Source: Dehalococcoidia bacterium
GTDB taxonomy: Bacteria; Chloroflexota; Dehalococcoidia; GIF9; AB-539-J10
Direction of reading: 5' to 3'
Length of the DNA: 8,702 nucleotides
Assembly: GCA_030612165.1 (NCBI GenBank)
Contig: JAUWOK010000042.1
Location: forward strand, 1-8,702
The position numbers were made by a program, and so were the translations under genes. The notes under the pieces are model-generated. The model was given only the letters and a program-made list of their open reading frames with translations, searched no databases and had not been told where the DNA came from. Position 1 is the first letter of the stretch. Each line of letters begins with the position of its first letter. Positions 1 through 6,129 of the stretch are shown one piece after another.

Positions 1-1232
1 CTTCCCGTCAGTGGATCAGAGCCAAAACGCCCCCCACCCCTTCGGCTAATCTCGGTAGGATCCAACCGTAATCGGCAGCACATGCTTCTAGTATCTTCAG
101 GGTTCATATCAGAATTAACGAAATTGGCAAAATATGGAATCCCATATTTTGCCGTCATTTCCCAGAGACCCTTCAATGCTTTGTTAGACCAGTCAAAATC
201 ACGAGTAATGCTATAAGTAGGGATAGGAAAAGTAAAAATGCGCCCCTTGGCATCTCCCTCCATCATGATTTCGCAAAATGCCTTATTAAGCATATTCATT
301 TCCTGCTGAAAATCGGCATATGTAGCATCCATAAATTTGCCGCCGATTATCACCGGTTCATCTTTCAGAAGAGAAGACGACATAAGGTCGAAAGAAAGAT
401 TGGTAAAGGGCGTTTGAAAACCTACTCTGGTAGGGATATTCAAGCTAAAAACAAACTCCTGCATCGCCTGCTTTACCTCTTTGTACTCCATTTTATCGTA
501 CTTGATAAAAGGAGCAAGCAAAGTATCGAAACTGGAAAAAGCCTGGGCACCGGCTGCCTCCCCTTGAAGAGTATAAAAGAAATTCACAACCTGTCCCAAT
601 GCGCTCCGTAAATGTTTCGGAGGGGAACTCTCCACCTTTCCACAAACACCCCTGAAACCTTGCAACAGAAGGTCCTTCAGGTCCCAGCCGCAACAATATC
701 CCCCTAATATTCCCAGGTCATGTATATGAAAATCGCCATTAATATGCGCTTGTCGTATCTCCGGTGGGTATATGCTGCCAAGCCAGTAGCGCGAAGCAAT
801 GCCTGATGAAATATAATTGTTAAGCCCCTGGAGAGAATAATCCATATTGCTGTTTTCATTCACTCTCCAATCCGCCCTGCTCAAGTAATCATCAACCATC
901 CCTTTAGCGCCATCCAGCAGCTTCCTGGCCTCCCGCAACTTGGCGTGCTGATCCCGATAAAGAATATATGCTTTGGCTGTGCCAGCATATCCCTCTTCAA
1001 TAAGTATCTTCTCAACCAGATCCTGGACTTCCTCTACCGTAGGAATCCTACCGTCTCTACAGGTAATCGCCAGAATGGAAAGCACCTGCTCCGACACGTG
1101 CTCCGCTTTGCCCCTGTCGCCCTCTCCCCCTGCCTTAAAAGCTTTGAGCACCGCTTCTGTTATTTTATTGTAATCAAAAGCGACAACATGACCCTCTCTC
1201 TTCCTGATTTGCGCAATTACGCACTTTTCCAT
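1..1232 (-). CDS. nrdD: Anaerobic (class III) ribonucleoside-triphosphate reductase, 5' part only (3' end beyond window)
   Basis: Reduces ribonucleoside triphosphates to deoxyribonucleotides with a glycyl radical, so it works only without oxygen. Translating from ATG at 1232 gives 410 uninterrupted residues to the left edge, out of roughly 700 expected. Residues 1-95 are an ATP-cone regulatory domain (GHVVAFDYNKITEAVLKAF, 14-32). The catalytic barrel follows, with HINGDFHIHDLG (163-174), the YCCGWDL cysteine pair (180-181), GEAAGAQAFSSFDT (224-237) and SMCCRLRLD with Cys385/386, then RRGGGRFGSDPLTG up to the edge. The C-terminal zinc site and glycyl-radical loop lie outside the window, as would a neighbouring nrdG activase. 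The start is supported by GGGAG eight bases upstream. I checked that the frame is the same at both ends, so there is no net frameshift. It lies 103 bases downstream of nth on the same strand and has its own likely promoter. The family call is firm; integrity of the missing part is unknown. Confidence 0.95.
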   Translation of the reverse strand, partial: MEKCVIAQIRKREGHVVAFDYNKITEAVLKAFKAGGEGDRGKAEHVSEQVLSILAITCRDGRIPTVEEVQDLVEKILIEEGYAGTAKAYILYRDQHAKLREARKLLDGAKGMVDDYLSRADWRVNENSNMDYSLQGLNNYISSGIASRYWLGSIYPPEIRQAHINGDFHIHDLGILGGYCCGWDLKDLLLQGFRGVCGKVESSPPKHLRSALGQVVNFFYTLQGEAAGAQAFSSFDTLLAPFIKYDKMEYKEVKQAMQEFVFSLNIPTRVGFQTPFTNLSFDLMSSSLLKDEPVIIGGKFMDATYADFQQEMNMLNKAFCEIMMEGDAKGRIFTFPIPTYSITRDFDWSNKALKGLWEMTAKYGIPYFANFVNSDMNPEDTRSMCCRLRLDPTEISRRGGGRFGSDPLTG

Positions 1233-1351
1233 CACTTTTTCTCCCTTCTATGTACTGTCACCACCGACAGAGCAAGCAAAGAGCCCGGACTGTTTCCCAT
1301 AAGCCCCCAACTAACCCTTTTCATTATAATCAATTTTATCCCCACGTACAA
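1233..1351 (-). promoter_or_regulatory. nrdD promoter and 5' leader
   Basis: On the minus strand TATAAT lies at 1328-1323 and TTGTAC at 1351-1346, separated by 17 bases, a good sigma-70-type pair. The -35 falls inside the last codons of nth and the -10 just after its stop. The predicted start of transcription near 1316 gives a leader of about 83 bases, ending in the ribosome binding site GGGAG. The leader contains a 5-bp stem with a 6-base loop (CTGTC/GACAG, 1255-1270). I see no pair of NrdR boxes and no riboswitch I recognise. nrdD can therefore probably be expressed independently of nth, although read-through from nth is possible because no terminator separates them. Confidence 0.55.
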
Positions 1352-1974
1352 ACATCCAGCAAAACGCATCTCTCGCAAAGCGGTCTTCGTGCACGACACA
1401 CTTTTCTGCCATGCTCCACCATGTGCATATGAAACTGGTATATCCGCGATAAAGGAACCTGCTCTTGCAAAAGATCATGTGCCTCAGCCACCGTAGTCTG
1501 AAAACCAAGTAACCCCAAACGCTTGGCCACACGAAAAACATGAGTGTCTACCGGCAAACATGGCCTGCCCAGAGAAAAAAGGAGCACACAGCTGGCAGTC
1601 TTGTGCCCTACGCCAGGAAAGTGCATCAAATACTCTTTGGCTTCCACCACATTCATCAGGGCAAGAAATTCAAGGTTAACTCGCCCCTTTTCCTCCAAAA
1701 TATCGTTCAGTACGCGTTTTATTCTGCCAGCCTTGACCCACGATAGACCTCCTGCTTTAATCACGTCGGCAATATTCTCCACCGGGGCAAAAGCCACTGC
1801 TTCCCAATCAGCAAAAAAACTTACCAATGAATTAAACGCCCGGTGAGAGTTCACATCGGAGGTATTTTGAGATAGCACAGTTTGTATAAGCACGGAAAGG
1901 GGATCTCCTGCCGTGTGCCATTTCCTGATACCATATTCCCTTTCCAGTAATTTGATAATCTCATCAATACCCAT
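1336..1974 (-). CDS. nth: Endonuclease III-like DNA glycosylase/AP lyase with [4Fe-4S] cluster
   Basis: Base-excision repair enzyme of the HhH-GPD family that removes oxidised pyrimidines and nicks the abasic site. The 212 residues match the usual length of about 210. The helix-hairpin-helix is at about 117-127 (HFPGVGHKTAS) and contains the catalytic lysine, Lys125. The catalytic aspartate is Asp143 in LPVDTHVFRVAKRLG. A complete C-terminal iron-sulfur motif C-x6-C-x2-C-x5-C uses Cys193, 200, 203 and 209. The N-terminal helix reads VLSQNTSD (33-40) where Escherichia coli Nth has LLSAQATD, so this is a divergent subtype, and its substrate range could differ. ATG at 1974 is the only usual start codon before an upstream in-frame stop; its ribosome binding site is weak (GGCGAG directly before it). 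It is divergent from the nucleoside hydrolase gene and precedes nrdD. Confidence 0.92.
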   Translation of the reverse strand: MGIDEIIKLLEREYGIRKWHTAGDPLSVLIQTVLSQNTSDVNSHRAFNSLVSFFADWEAVAFAPVENIADVIKAGGLSWVKAGRIKRVLNDILEEKGRVNLEFLALMNVVEAKEYLMHFPGVGHKTASCVLLFSLGRPCLPVDTHVFRVAKRLGLLGFQTTVAEAHDLLQEQVPLSRIYQFHMHMVEHGRKVCRARRPLCERCVLLDVCTWG

Positions 1975-2057
1975 CTCGCCGTCCGTACAAACAATTACGC
2001 CTTTTGCTCGTCTTATATCTTTGTAAATTTTATGCTAGTGTATTTTATAAGACCGTC
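1975..2057. promoter_or_regulatory. Divergent promoter region between nth and the nucleoside hydrolase gene
   Basis: These 83 AT-rich bases must carry the promoters for the leftward nth and the rightward hydrolase-kinase unit. Possible plus-strand -10 elements are TATGCT at 2031-2036 and TATTTT at 2041-2046, but I find no matching -35 at normal spacing for either. Neither divergent gene has a strong ribosome binding site. The assignment rests on gene orientation rather than on a clear promoter. Confidence 0.4.
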
Positions 2058-2999
2058 ATGAAAAAACAACTCCTTATCATGGATATGGACCCAGGCGTTG
2101 ATGATGCTCTGGCTCTGTTGTTGGCTTTGAGGTCGCCAGAAATTCAGCTTCTGGGCATTACCACGACAGCAGGAAACGCCCCTGTAGAGATGACCAGCCT
2201 GAATGCTATGCGGGTGCTGGAATACTTGAATGCCAGTGACATTCCTGTGATGCAGGGGGCGCAAAAGCCTTTGAAACACCGGCTGGTAGACGCGCTGCAT
2301 TATCATGGACCTGATGGACTGGGTGAAAGCGAGTTGCCCCCCGCCATCTCTCCTGTACAGGCCATTCAACCCTGGGACTTCATCGCTCATGCCGCCGCCA
2401 GCAACCCCGACAAAATTACCCTGGTAGCAACCGGCCCTCTCACCAATATTGCTCTCACTTTGCAACACCACCCTGAAGTTGCTCATCACCTGGCAGGTTT
2501 GATTCTGATGGGAGGGGCGTACGGACTCACCCCTTACAGTAAAGGAAACCAAACTCCTTATGCCGAGTTCAATATGTGGCAGGACCCGGAGGCAGCTCAT
2601 ATGGTTTTTGCTTCAGGGATGAACATACACGCCATAGGGCTGGATATATCTTTAGATCCTACCACTTGTCTCTACGAACAGCAGTTACAGCAACTGCAGC
2701 AAAAAAGTGCGCCAGCAGCAGCGCAACTGGCAAGTAAACTGGTAGACTATGCCATAAAGCATCATGGCCGCTGCGAGATGCACGATCCTCTGGCTCTGGC
2801 AGCGGCACTGGAGAATATGGAGATATTTGGTTTCACGCCGAAACAGGTAAAAATAACCAGGGGAAATGGGGCAAAACGAGGAGTTACATACGCCTTGATT
2901 CAGAAGAAAACGCCAAGCTTACACCCGATTTACATAGCGAATAAGGTAAACGGATCTCGCTTTCTGGAACTGTTTCTAACACGTATCACAGGAAAATAA
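2058..2999 (+). CDS. Nucleoside hydrolase (inosine-uridine preferring family)
   Basis: Cleaves the N-glycosidic bond of ribonucleosides, giving a free base and ribose, probably in the cytoplasm since no signal peptide or membrane segment is visible. The 313 residues match the family. Calcium- and ribose-binding residues are present: the N-terminal signature IMDMDPGVDD (Asp9, Asp11, Asp15, Asp16), ATGPLTN (124-130), MGGAYG (151-156), EFN before DPEAA (Glu170, Asn172) and MHDPLAL with His242/Asp243. Family members usually have DxDPGxDD, matched exactly here. I chose ATG at 2058 over a TTG at 2004 because the family begins just before the signature; the 18 extra residues are not family-like. The stop is 1 base before the next start, so the two genes are almost certainly co-transcribed and translationally coupled. 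Whether it prefers purine or pyrimidine nucleosides cannot be read from sequence. Confidence 0.93.
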   Translation: MKKQLLIMDMDPGVDDALALLLALRSPEIQLLGITTTAGNAPVEMTSLNAMRVLEYLNASDIPVMQGAQKPLKHRLVDALHYHGPDGLGESELPPAISPVQAIQPWDFIAHAAASNPDKITLVATGPLTNIALTLQHHPEVAHHLAGLILMGGAYGLTPYSKGNQTPYAEFNMWQDPEAAHMVFASGMNIHAIGLDISLDPTTCLYEQQLQQLQQKSAPAAAQLASKLVDYAIKHHGRCEMHDPLALAAALENMEIFGFTPKQVKITRGNGAKRGVTYALIQKKTPSLHPIYIANKVNGSRFLELFLTRITGK

Positions 3000-3000
3000 G

Positions 3001-3987
3001 ATGATAAGTTTAGTCGTGTGCGGAGCCATAAACAGAGACACTACCTGTTTCGTGGAACACCTGCCGGCACCCGGAGAAGAAGTACGTGCAAAAAAGGTCA
3101 CGATAGTGCCCGGAGGCACAGGAGGCAATGCGGCAGACGCCGCCGTGCGCATTCTGGGCAGAGGGCAGGTAGCTATGCTGGGCGCATTAGGAGATGACGA
3201 GATTGCCGGGCAGCAGGTAGCAACTTTCCACTCTGAAGGAATTCTTACCGAAGGGATTACCCACCTGGCAGGAGAAAAATCGGGACAAGCCTACATCGTA
3301 GTCGACAGGCAGGGGCAAAATATCATCGCCAGCTATCCAAGTGCAAACACCAATCTGCGTCCCGGGCATCTGGATAAAGCGGAAACTGCATACCTGCTGC
3401 AGACATGCCGAGGCATAGTTCTGACCGACCCCCCCCTCCCCGTAGCGAATAAATTGCTTGATATGGCAAAAACGAGAAAAATTCCCGTGTTATGGGATCC
3501 AGGAATATTAATCTGCCCGGATCAAAACGAGCAAGTGTTTTCGCTGGCAAAAAAAGCAGACATCGTTTTCTTAAATGAAACTGAGGCGAAGGCACTGCTG
3601 AAAAGCAGAAATACCTCCGCAATCTTACAGTGGTTGCGGGAAAAAGGGTTTCACAACCATATAGTGCTCAAACAAGGAGCCCGTGGGGCGACATTGCTTG
3701 AACCGGCACGAAACGCAATTACCGAAGTCCCCGCTCTTCCTCTCACTACCCTATCACTTAACATGACCAATTCCGCAGGCTGCGGAGATACTTTTCTGGG
3801 GGTTTTTGCCGCTTACTACATAGAAGAACCCGATCTTCAGAAAGCACTCATCATGGCCAGCGTGGCCGCCGGCATTAATGCCACCAAGTCGAAAACCCGC
3901 GGCTGCCCTGGTCGAATAGAATTAGAAACGGTGGAGCGGCGCAGTCGTCAGCTTGGATTCATGTTCCATGAACGCCAACAATCCTGA
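3001..3987 (+). CDS. PfkB-family carbohydrate/nucleoside kinase (ribokinase-like)
   Basis: ATP-dependent kinase of the ribokinase superfamily, 328 residues against a usual 300-330. Visible motifs are the N-terminal substrate motif PGGTGGNAADAA (37-48), LNETEA (191-196, the NxxE Mg/phosphate motif), KQGARGA (224-230) and the anion-hole/catalytic motif NSAGCGDTFLG (257-267) with catalytic base Asp263. That last motif is unusual: the family consensus is DTxGAGD, whereas here the first Asp is Asn257 and the GAGD Ala is Cys261. The start ATG is 1 base after the hydrolase stop, with AGGA in the hydrolase tail as its ribosome binding site. Context suggests it phosphorylates the ribose released by the hydrolase to ribose 5-phosphate, feeding the pentose phosphate pathway. 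A nucleoside or other sugar substrate is equally compatible with the motifs. Its end meets the DUF167 gene tail to tail with 2 bases between. Confidence 0.88.
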   Translation: MISLVVCGAINRDTTCFVEHLPAPGEEVRAKKVTIVPGGTGGNAADAAVRILGRGQVAMLGALGDDEIAGQQVATFHSEGILTEGITHLAGEKSGQAYIVVDRQGQNIIASYPSANTNLRPGHLDKAETAYLLQTCRGIVLTDPPLPVANKLLDMAKTRKIPVLWDPGILICPDQNEQVFSLAKKADIVFLNETEAKALLKSRNTSAILQWLREKGFHNHIVLKQGARGATLLEPARNAITEVPALPLTTLSLNMTNSAGCGDTFLGVFAAYYIEEPDLQKALIMASVAAGINATKSKTRGCPGRIELETVERRSRQLGFMFHERQQS

Positions 3988-3989
3988 TC

Positions 3990-4208
3990 TCACTCCTCTA
4001 TTTTCACAACTTTTTCCCGACTGGAAAAACCACTGATAATCCTGACACAACTGCGTGGAACCGCAAAATGCTCTGCCAGTAATTTGACCACCGCGTCATT
4101 TGCCCTGCCTTCCCTGGGCGGCTCCTTGACCTTGACCACAAATTTGTCACCTTCATGAATAACTTCGGCTGTCCTGGAATTGGGCTTAACTTTAACTCTC
4201 ACTTTCAC
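3990..4208 (-). CDS. DUF167/YggU family small protein (UPF0235)
   Basis: A 72-residue protein of a widely conserved family of unknown biochemical role. It shows the family pattern: an N-terminal strand MKVRVKVKPNS, then FVVKVKEPPREGRANDAVVKLLAEHF (23-48) with the PPxEGRAN signature, followed by the C-terminal RIISGFSSREKVVKIE (56-71). The start is GTG at 4208. It overlaps the mtaB stop by 4 bases (GTGA), which indicates translational coupling and explains the lack of a separate ribosome binding site. The pairing with a tRNA-modifying enzyme may point to an RNA-related role, but this is only inference from position. The gene is too short for confident function prediction; family membership is clear. 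Confidence 0.88.
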   Translation of the reverse strand: MKVRVKVKPNSRTAEVIHEGDKFVVKVKEPPREGRANDAVVKLLAEHFAVPRSCVRIISGFSSREKVVKIEE

Positions 4209-5485
4209 AAAACCGGTTCCCCCTGCATACCATTGTTACATACGTCTTTTAACCTGACCGGCGTCACCGTATTGACCATAGAAGCGTCACCTTGAACATA
4301 AACTCTGATATAGTTATCGGTTAAACCTGAATATATCCCATTATGCAGTCTCGTTTTTCTCTCCCATAAAACAGGCAGTGTGTGCCCCAAAAATTGCCGA
4401 TAAAAAGTCTGCCGGGCTTCCCTTGCCAGCTTCAACATCTGCTGCCCCCTTCTTTTCTTAACATCATCTTTGCTTTGCCCATCCATGTCGGCTGCTAAAG
4501 TTCCCTTACGGGAAGAGAAAGGGAAAACATGAATGTTGGCAAAACCTATCTGCCGACAAAAATCATAACTCTCCACAAATTCCTCGTCACTTTCTCCGGG
4601 AAAACCAACGATAACATCGGTAGTGATAGCCACACCAGGCACTGCCTGCTGAATCCTCTGTGCAGCCGCTCTATAATCAGCAGGAGAATAACATCTTTTC
4701 ATCCTGCGTAACACGGTATCGCTGCCGCTCTGCAATGCTAAATGAAAATGGCGACAAAGCCGCTTGTTCTGCCATAAAGATAGAAGCCCATCGGAAAGCT
4801 CCTGCGGTTGCAACGAGGAAAGCCGCAGCCTTTCAATGTGCGTATCTTCAAGAATGCGCTCAAGCAACGCCCTGATGCCTGCTCCGTCATGATTGTAACG
4901 ACCAACCGTGGTTCCGGTAAGAACCACTTCCTTGCAACCTTTGGCCTCTTTCGTTTTGATTTCTTCAATTATTTCAGAGGCAGGAAGGGAGTATTCATGC
5001 GGCCTTACGTAGGGCACGATGCAATACGCACAGGAATAACAACAGCCATCCTGAATCTTGATCATAGTGCGATTCCTGGCAACCCCTTCCAAACAAGGTG
5101 GTTGAGAAACACCTGCCACACATGAGCCCACAACGGGGCCGAATTTTTGCCCCACGATTTGTGGCAAACGCAATTTTTCTTCATTACCAAGCACAACATC
5201 GGCAAGCGGTACTAACTCACGAGGAACTCGCTGGGCATAGCACCCCGTAGCGATAATGAACGCCTGTGGATTTCTCCGCCGAACCATCCTCAACCAGTGC
5301 CGCGATTTACGATCTGCAACATGAGTAACGGTGCAGGTATTGGCAACGTAAATGTCGGCGACATCACTCGGAGCCACGATCTGATAACCTTCTCCTCTGA
5401 GCTTGTCGGCGAGACTCTCCGTCTCCGATTGGTTAAGCTTACATCCCAGAGTGTAAAAAGCTATTCTTGGTGATTGGTTTTTCAC
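4205..5485 (-). CDS. mtaB: tRNA N6-threonylcarbamoyladenosine (t6A) methylthiotransferase MtaB
   Basis: Radical-SAM enzyme that adds a methylthio group to t6A at position 37 of ANN-decoding tRNAs. The 426 residues hold the three expected domains. The N-terminal UPF0004 domain has cluster ligands Cys15 (TLGCKLNQSE), Cys51 (ANTCTVT) and Cys82 (ATGCYAQR). The radical-SAM core has Cys148-x3-Cys152-x2-Cys155 (GCCYSCAYCIVPY, with an extra Cys149), LALQSGSD and VIVGFPGESDEEF. A TRAM-like RNA-binding tail occupies roughly the last 60 residues. TLGCKxNQxET at the start and SSRKGT near the end distinguish MtaB from MiaB and RimO. The start is GTG at 5485; no ribosome binding site precedes it, and a promoter sits so close that the message is probably leaderless. 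It is followed by the overlapping DUF167 gene. Confidence 0.94.
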   Translation of the reverse strand: MKNQSPRIAFYTLGCKLNQSETESLADKLRGEGYQIVAPSDVADIYVANTCTVTHVADRKSRHWLRMVRRRNPQAFIIATGCYAQRVPRELVPLADVVLGNEEKLRLPQIVGQKFGPVVGSCVAGVSQPPCLEGVARNRTMIKIQDGCCYSCAYCIVPYVRPHEYSLPASEIIEEIKTKEAKGCKEVVLTGTTVGRYNHDGAGIRALLERILEDTHIERLRLSSLQPQELSDGLLSLWQNKRLCRHFHLALQSGSDTVLRRMKRCYSPADYRAAAQRIQQAVPGVAITTDVIVGFPGESDEEFVESYDFCRQIGFANIHVFPFSSRKGTLAADMDGQSKDDVKKRRGQQMLKLAREARQTFYRQFLGHTLPVLWERKTRLHNGIYSGLTDNYIRVYVQGDASMVNTVTPVRLKDVCNNGMQGEPVL

Positions 5486-5500
5486 AGAGAAATTATATCA
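5486..5500 (-). promoter_or_regulatory. Extended -10 promoter giving a probably leaderless mtaB transcript
   Basis: On the minus strand TGATATAAT (5500-5492) is a perfect extended -10 element (TGn plus TATAAT). Initiation about 7 bases downstream would fall at or next to the GTG start codon at 5485, leaving no room for a ribosome binding site, and none is visible. The 17-base-spaced -35 position reads TGCGGT, a poor match, as is common for extended -10 promoters. TTGACC at 5529-5524 is a good -35 sequence, but at 26 bases it is too far away. Confidence 0.5.
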
Positions 5501-5580
5501 CTCTGCTCGAATGGACCGCATAAGGTCAACAATTAACAGACTATGCGTGTTGCCGTTTATGGCTTGCTTTCTGCAGTGGT

Positions 5581-5760
5581 TTAAATATTGGACCTCACAA
5601 AGCAAGTCTTTGACGTGACAAGCATACGACTTGCCAGCTTATGACGCCACAAACAGATGCTCTGTCTCTCTTTTAGAGCCCAAACCTTATGACATCGGTT
5701 ATGACACCCCTGCGGTGTGTTATTGCCGTGAGGTACTGGTGCTGCTATACCTGAACTCAT
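5581..5760 (-). CDS. Doubtful 59-residue ORF with strong ribosome binding site
   Basis: From ATG at 5760 an open frame of 59 codons runs to TAA. AGGAGG ends only 4 bases before the ATG, one of the stronger Shine-Dalgarno matches in the window and the main reason to list it. The protein (MSSGIAAPVPHG at the start, GCHNRCHKVW in the middle, ICLWRHKLAS later) is basic, rich in Cys and His, and contains no membrane segment or signal peptide. I recognise no family. The Cys/His spacing (CHxxCH) hints at metal or heme binding but could be chance. It might equally be the 5' fragment of a decayed gene. The palindrome at 5842-5854 lies about 80 bases upstream, where an operator for it could sit. Confidence 0.25.
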   Translation of the reverse strand: MSSGIAAPVPHGNNTPQGCHNRCHKVWALKERQSICLWRHKLASRMLVTSKTCFVRSNI

Positions 5761-5841
5761 GTTCCCTCCTTTCAAAAAGGGCAAGCGTTCACTTTGAGAC
5801 TTCACTCATATCCAATTGTTAAAGTGCATGTTTCTAGCTTC

Positions 5842-5854
5842 ATTGTCCGACAAT
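5842..5854. promoter_or_regulatory. Perfect palindrome ATTGTCCGACAAT, possible GntR/FadR-type operator
   Basis: Two 6-base arms, ATTGTC and GACAAT, flank a single central base. The core TTGTCCGACAA fits the TNGTNNNACNA pattern known for GntR-family (FadR subfamily) repressors. It lies upstream of the small minus-strand ORF at 5581-5760 and about 350 bases from the mtaB start. No regulator gene of this family is in the window. It is a sequence match only; a 13-base palindrome can also arise by chance. Confidence 0.35.
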
Positions 5855-5920
5855 TAGGCATGAGGTAAAATTTCAATAAATAGCTACTTTATATGTGCTC
5901 CCTCGAGTCGAAATGAAGAA

Positions 5921-5958
5921 ATGAAAAAGAAAAAGGCCTCCCTATGTAGCGAGGCCTT
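5921..5958 (-). terminator. Rho-independent terminator for the iscU-nadA-cutA operon
   Basis: A perfect 8-bp stem AAGGCCTC/GAGGCCTT (5933-5940 and 5951-5958) encloses a 10-base loop. On the minus strand the stem is followed by a T-rich run (TTTTTCTTTTTC), the classic form. On the plus strand no T run follows, so it acts leftward. It lies about 170 bases past the cutA stop, the only genes upstream of it on that strand. Confidence 0.8.
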
Positions 5959-6038
5959 CAGTCATTACCGTTGGCAGATTAGTCTATTGGCAATTAAGCA
6001 TGTGCTTTGCCTTGTAACGTGATGTGCTCTGTCAATCG

Positions 6039-6070
6039 AAAAGCGGGGGAATTGCTATATCTATCCCGCT
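6039..6070 (-). terminator. Weaker minus-strand terminator-like hairpin
   Basis: AGCGGG (6042-6047) and CCCGCT (6065-6070) form a 6-bp GC-rich stem with a 17-base loop. On the minus strand it is followed by only four T residues (GCTTTTCG). It could act as a first, leaky terminator after cutA before the stronger one at 5933-5958. The loop is long and the T run short, so confidence is low. Confidence 0.3.
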
Positions 6071-6089
6071 AGGCCAAGTAACGACGGGC

Positions 6090-6123
6090 TGCCATCCGCC
6101 CAATAATAATCATGCAGATGGCA
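6090..6123. repeat. Inverted repeat just downstream of cutA
   Basis: TGCCATC (6090-6096) pairs with GATGGCA (6117-6123); beyond one mismatch the pairing extends by GC/GC to about 10 positions, with a loop of about 14 bases. No T run follows on either strand, so it is not an ordinary terminator. Lying 7 bases past the cutA stop, it could protect the 3' end of the message from exonucleases; that role is inferred. Confidence 0.45.
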
Positions 6124-6129
6124 CGTCCT

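Larger units (their letters stand above)
5486..6129. other. 644-base stretch without a recognised gene
   Basis: This gap lies between the start of mtaB and the end of cutA, both on the minus strand. It contains the mtaB promoter, one doubtful small ORF with a strong ribosome binding site (5581-5760), an operator-like palindrome (5842-5854) and three inverted repeats to the right (5933-5958, 6042-6070, 6090-6123). Between 5520 and 5720 there are short repeats: GCAAGTC/GACTTGC inverted at 5602-5634, and TTATGAC three times (near 5639, 5689 and 5700). I read both strands and found no RNA gene and no transposase motif. It could be the remnant of a lost gene or mobile element, but nothing proves this. 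Confidence 0.5.

Noticed and set aside
1270..1300. AGTCCGGGCTC on the minus strand resembles the conserved core of bacterial RNase P RNA
   Set aside because: Only about 11 bases match, the space before nrdD is about 80 bases, and none of the other RNase P conserved regions follows.
945..1496. 183-codon open frame on the plus strand
   Set aside because: It lies antisense across nrdD and nth, whose products are clear, and its translation shows no family features.
2004..2057. TTG start that would add 18 residues to the nucleoside hydrolase
   Set aside because: The family starts just before DxDPGxDD, which fits ATG at 2058, and the extra part would cover the intergenic promoter region.
2013..2600. 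195-codon open frame on the minus strand
   Set aside because: It is antisense to the nucleoside hydrolase, which has full family motifs.
4738..5125. Open frames overlapping mtaB on both strands
   Set aside because: They are shadows of mtaB, which is complete with all cluster cysteines and domains.
5602..5634. Terminal inverted repeat of an insertion sequence
   Set aside because: The arms are only 7 bases with a 19-base gap, there is no transposase sequence nearby and no target-site duplication could be found.
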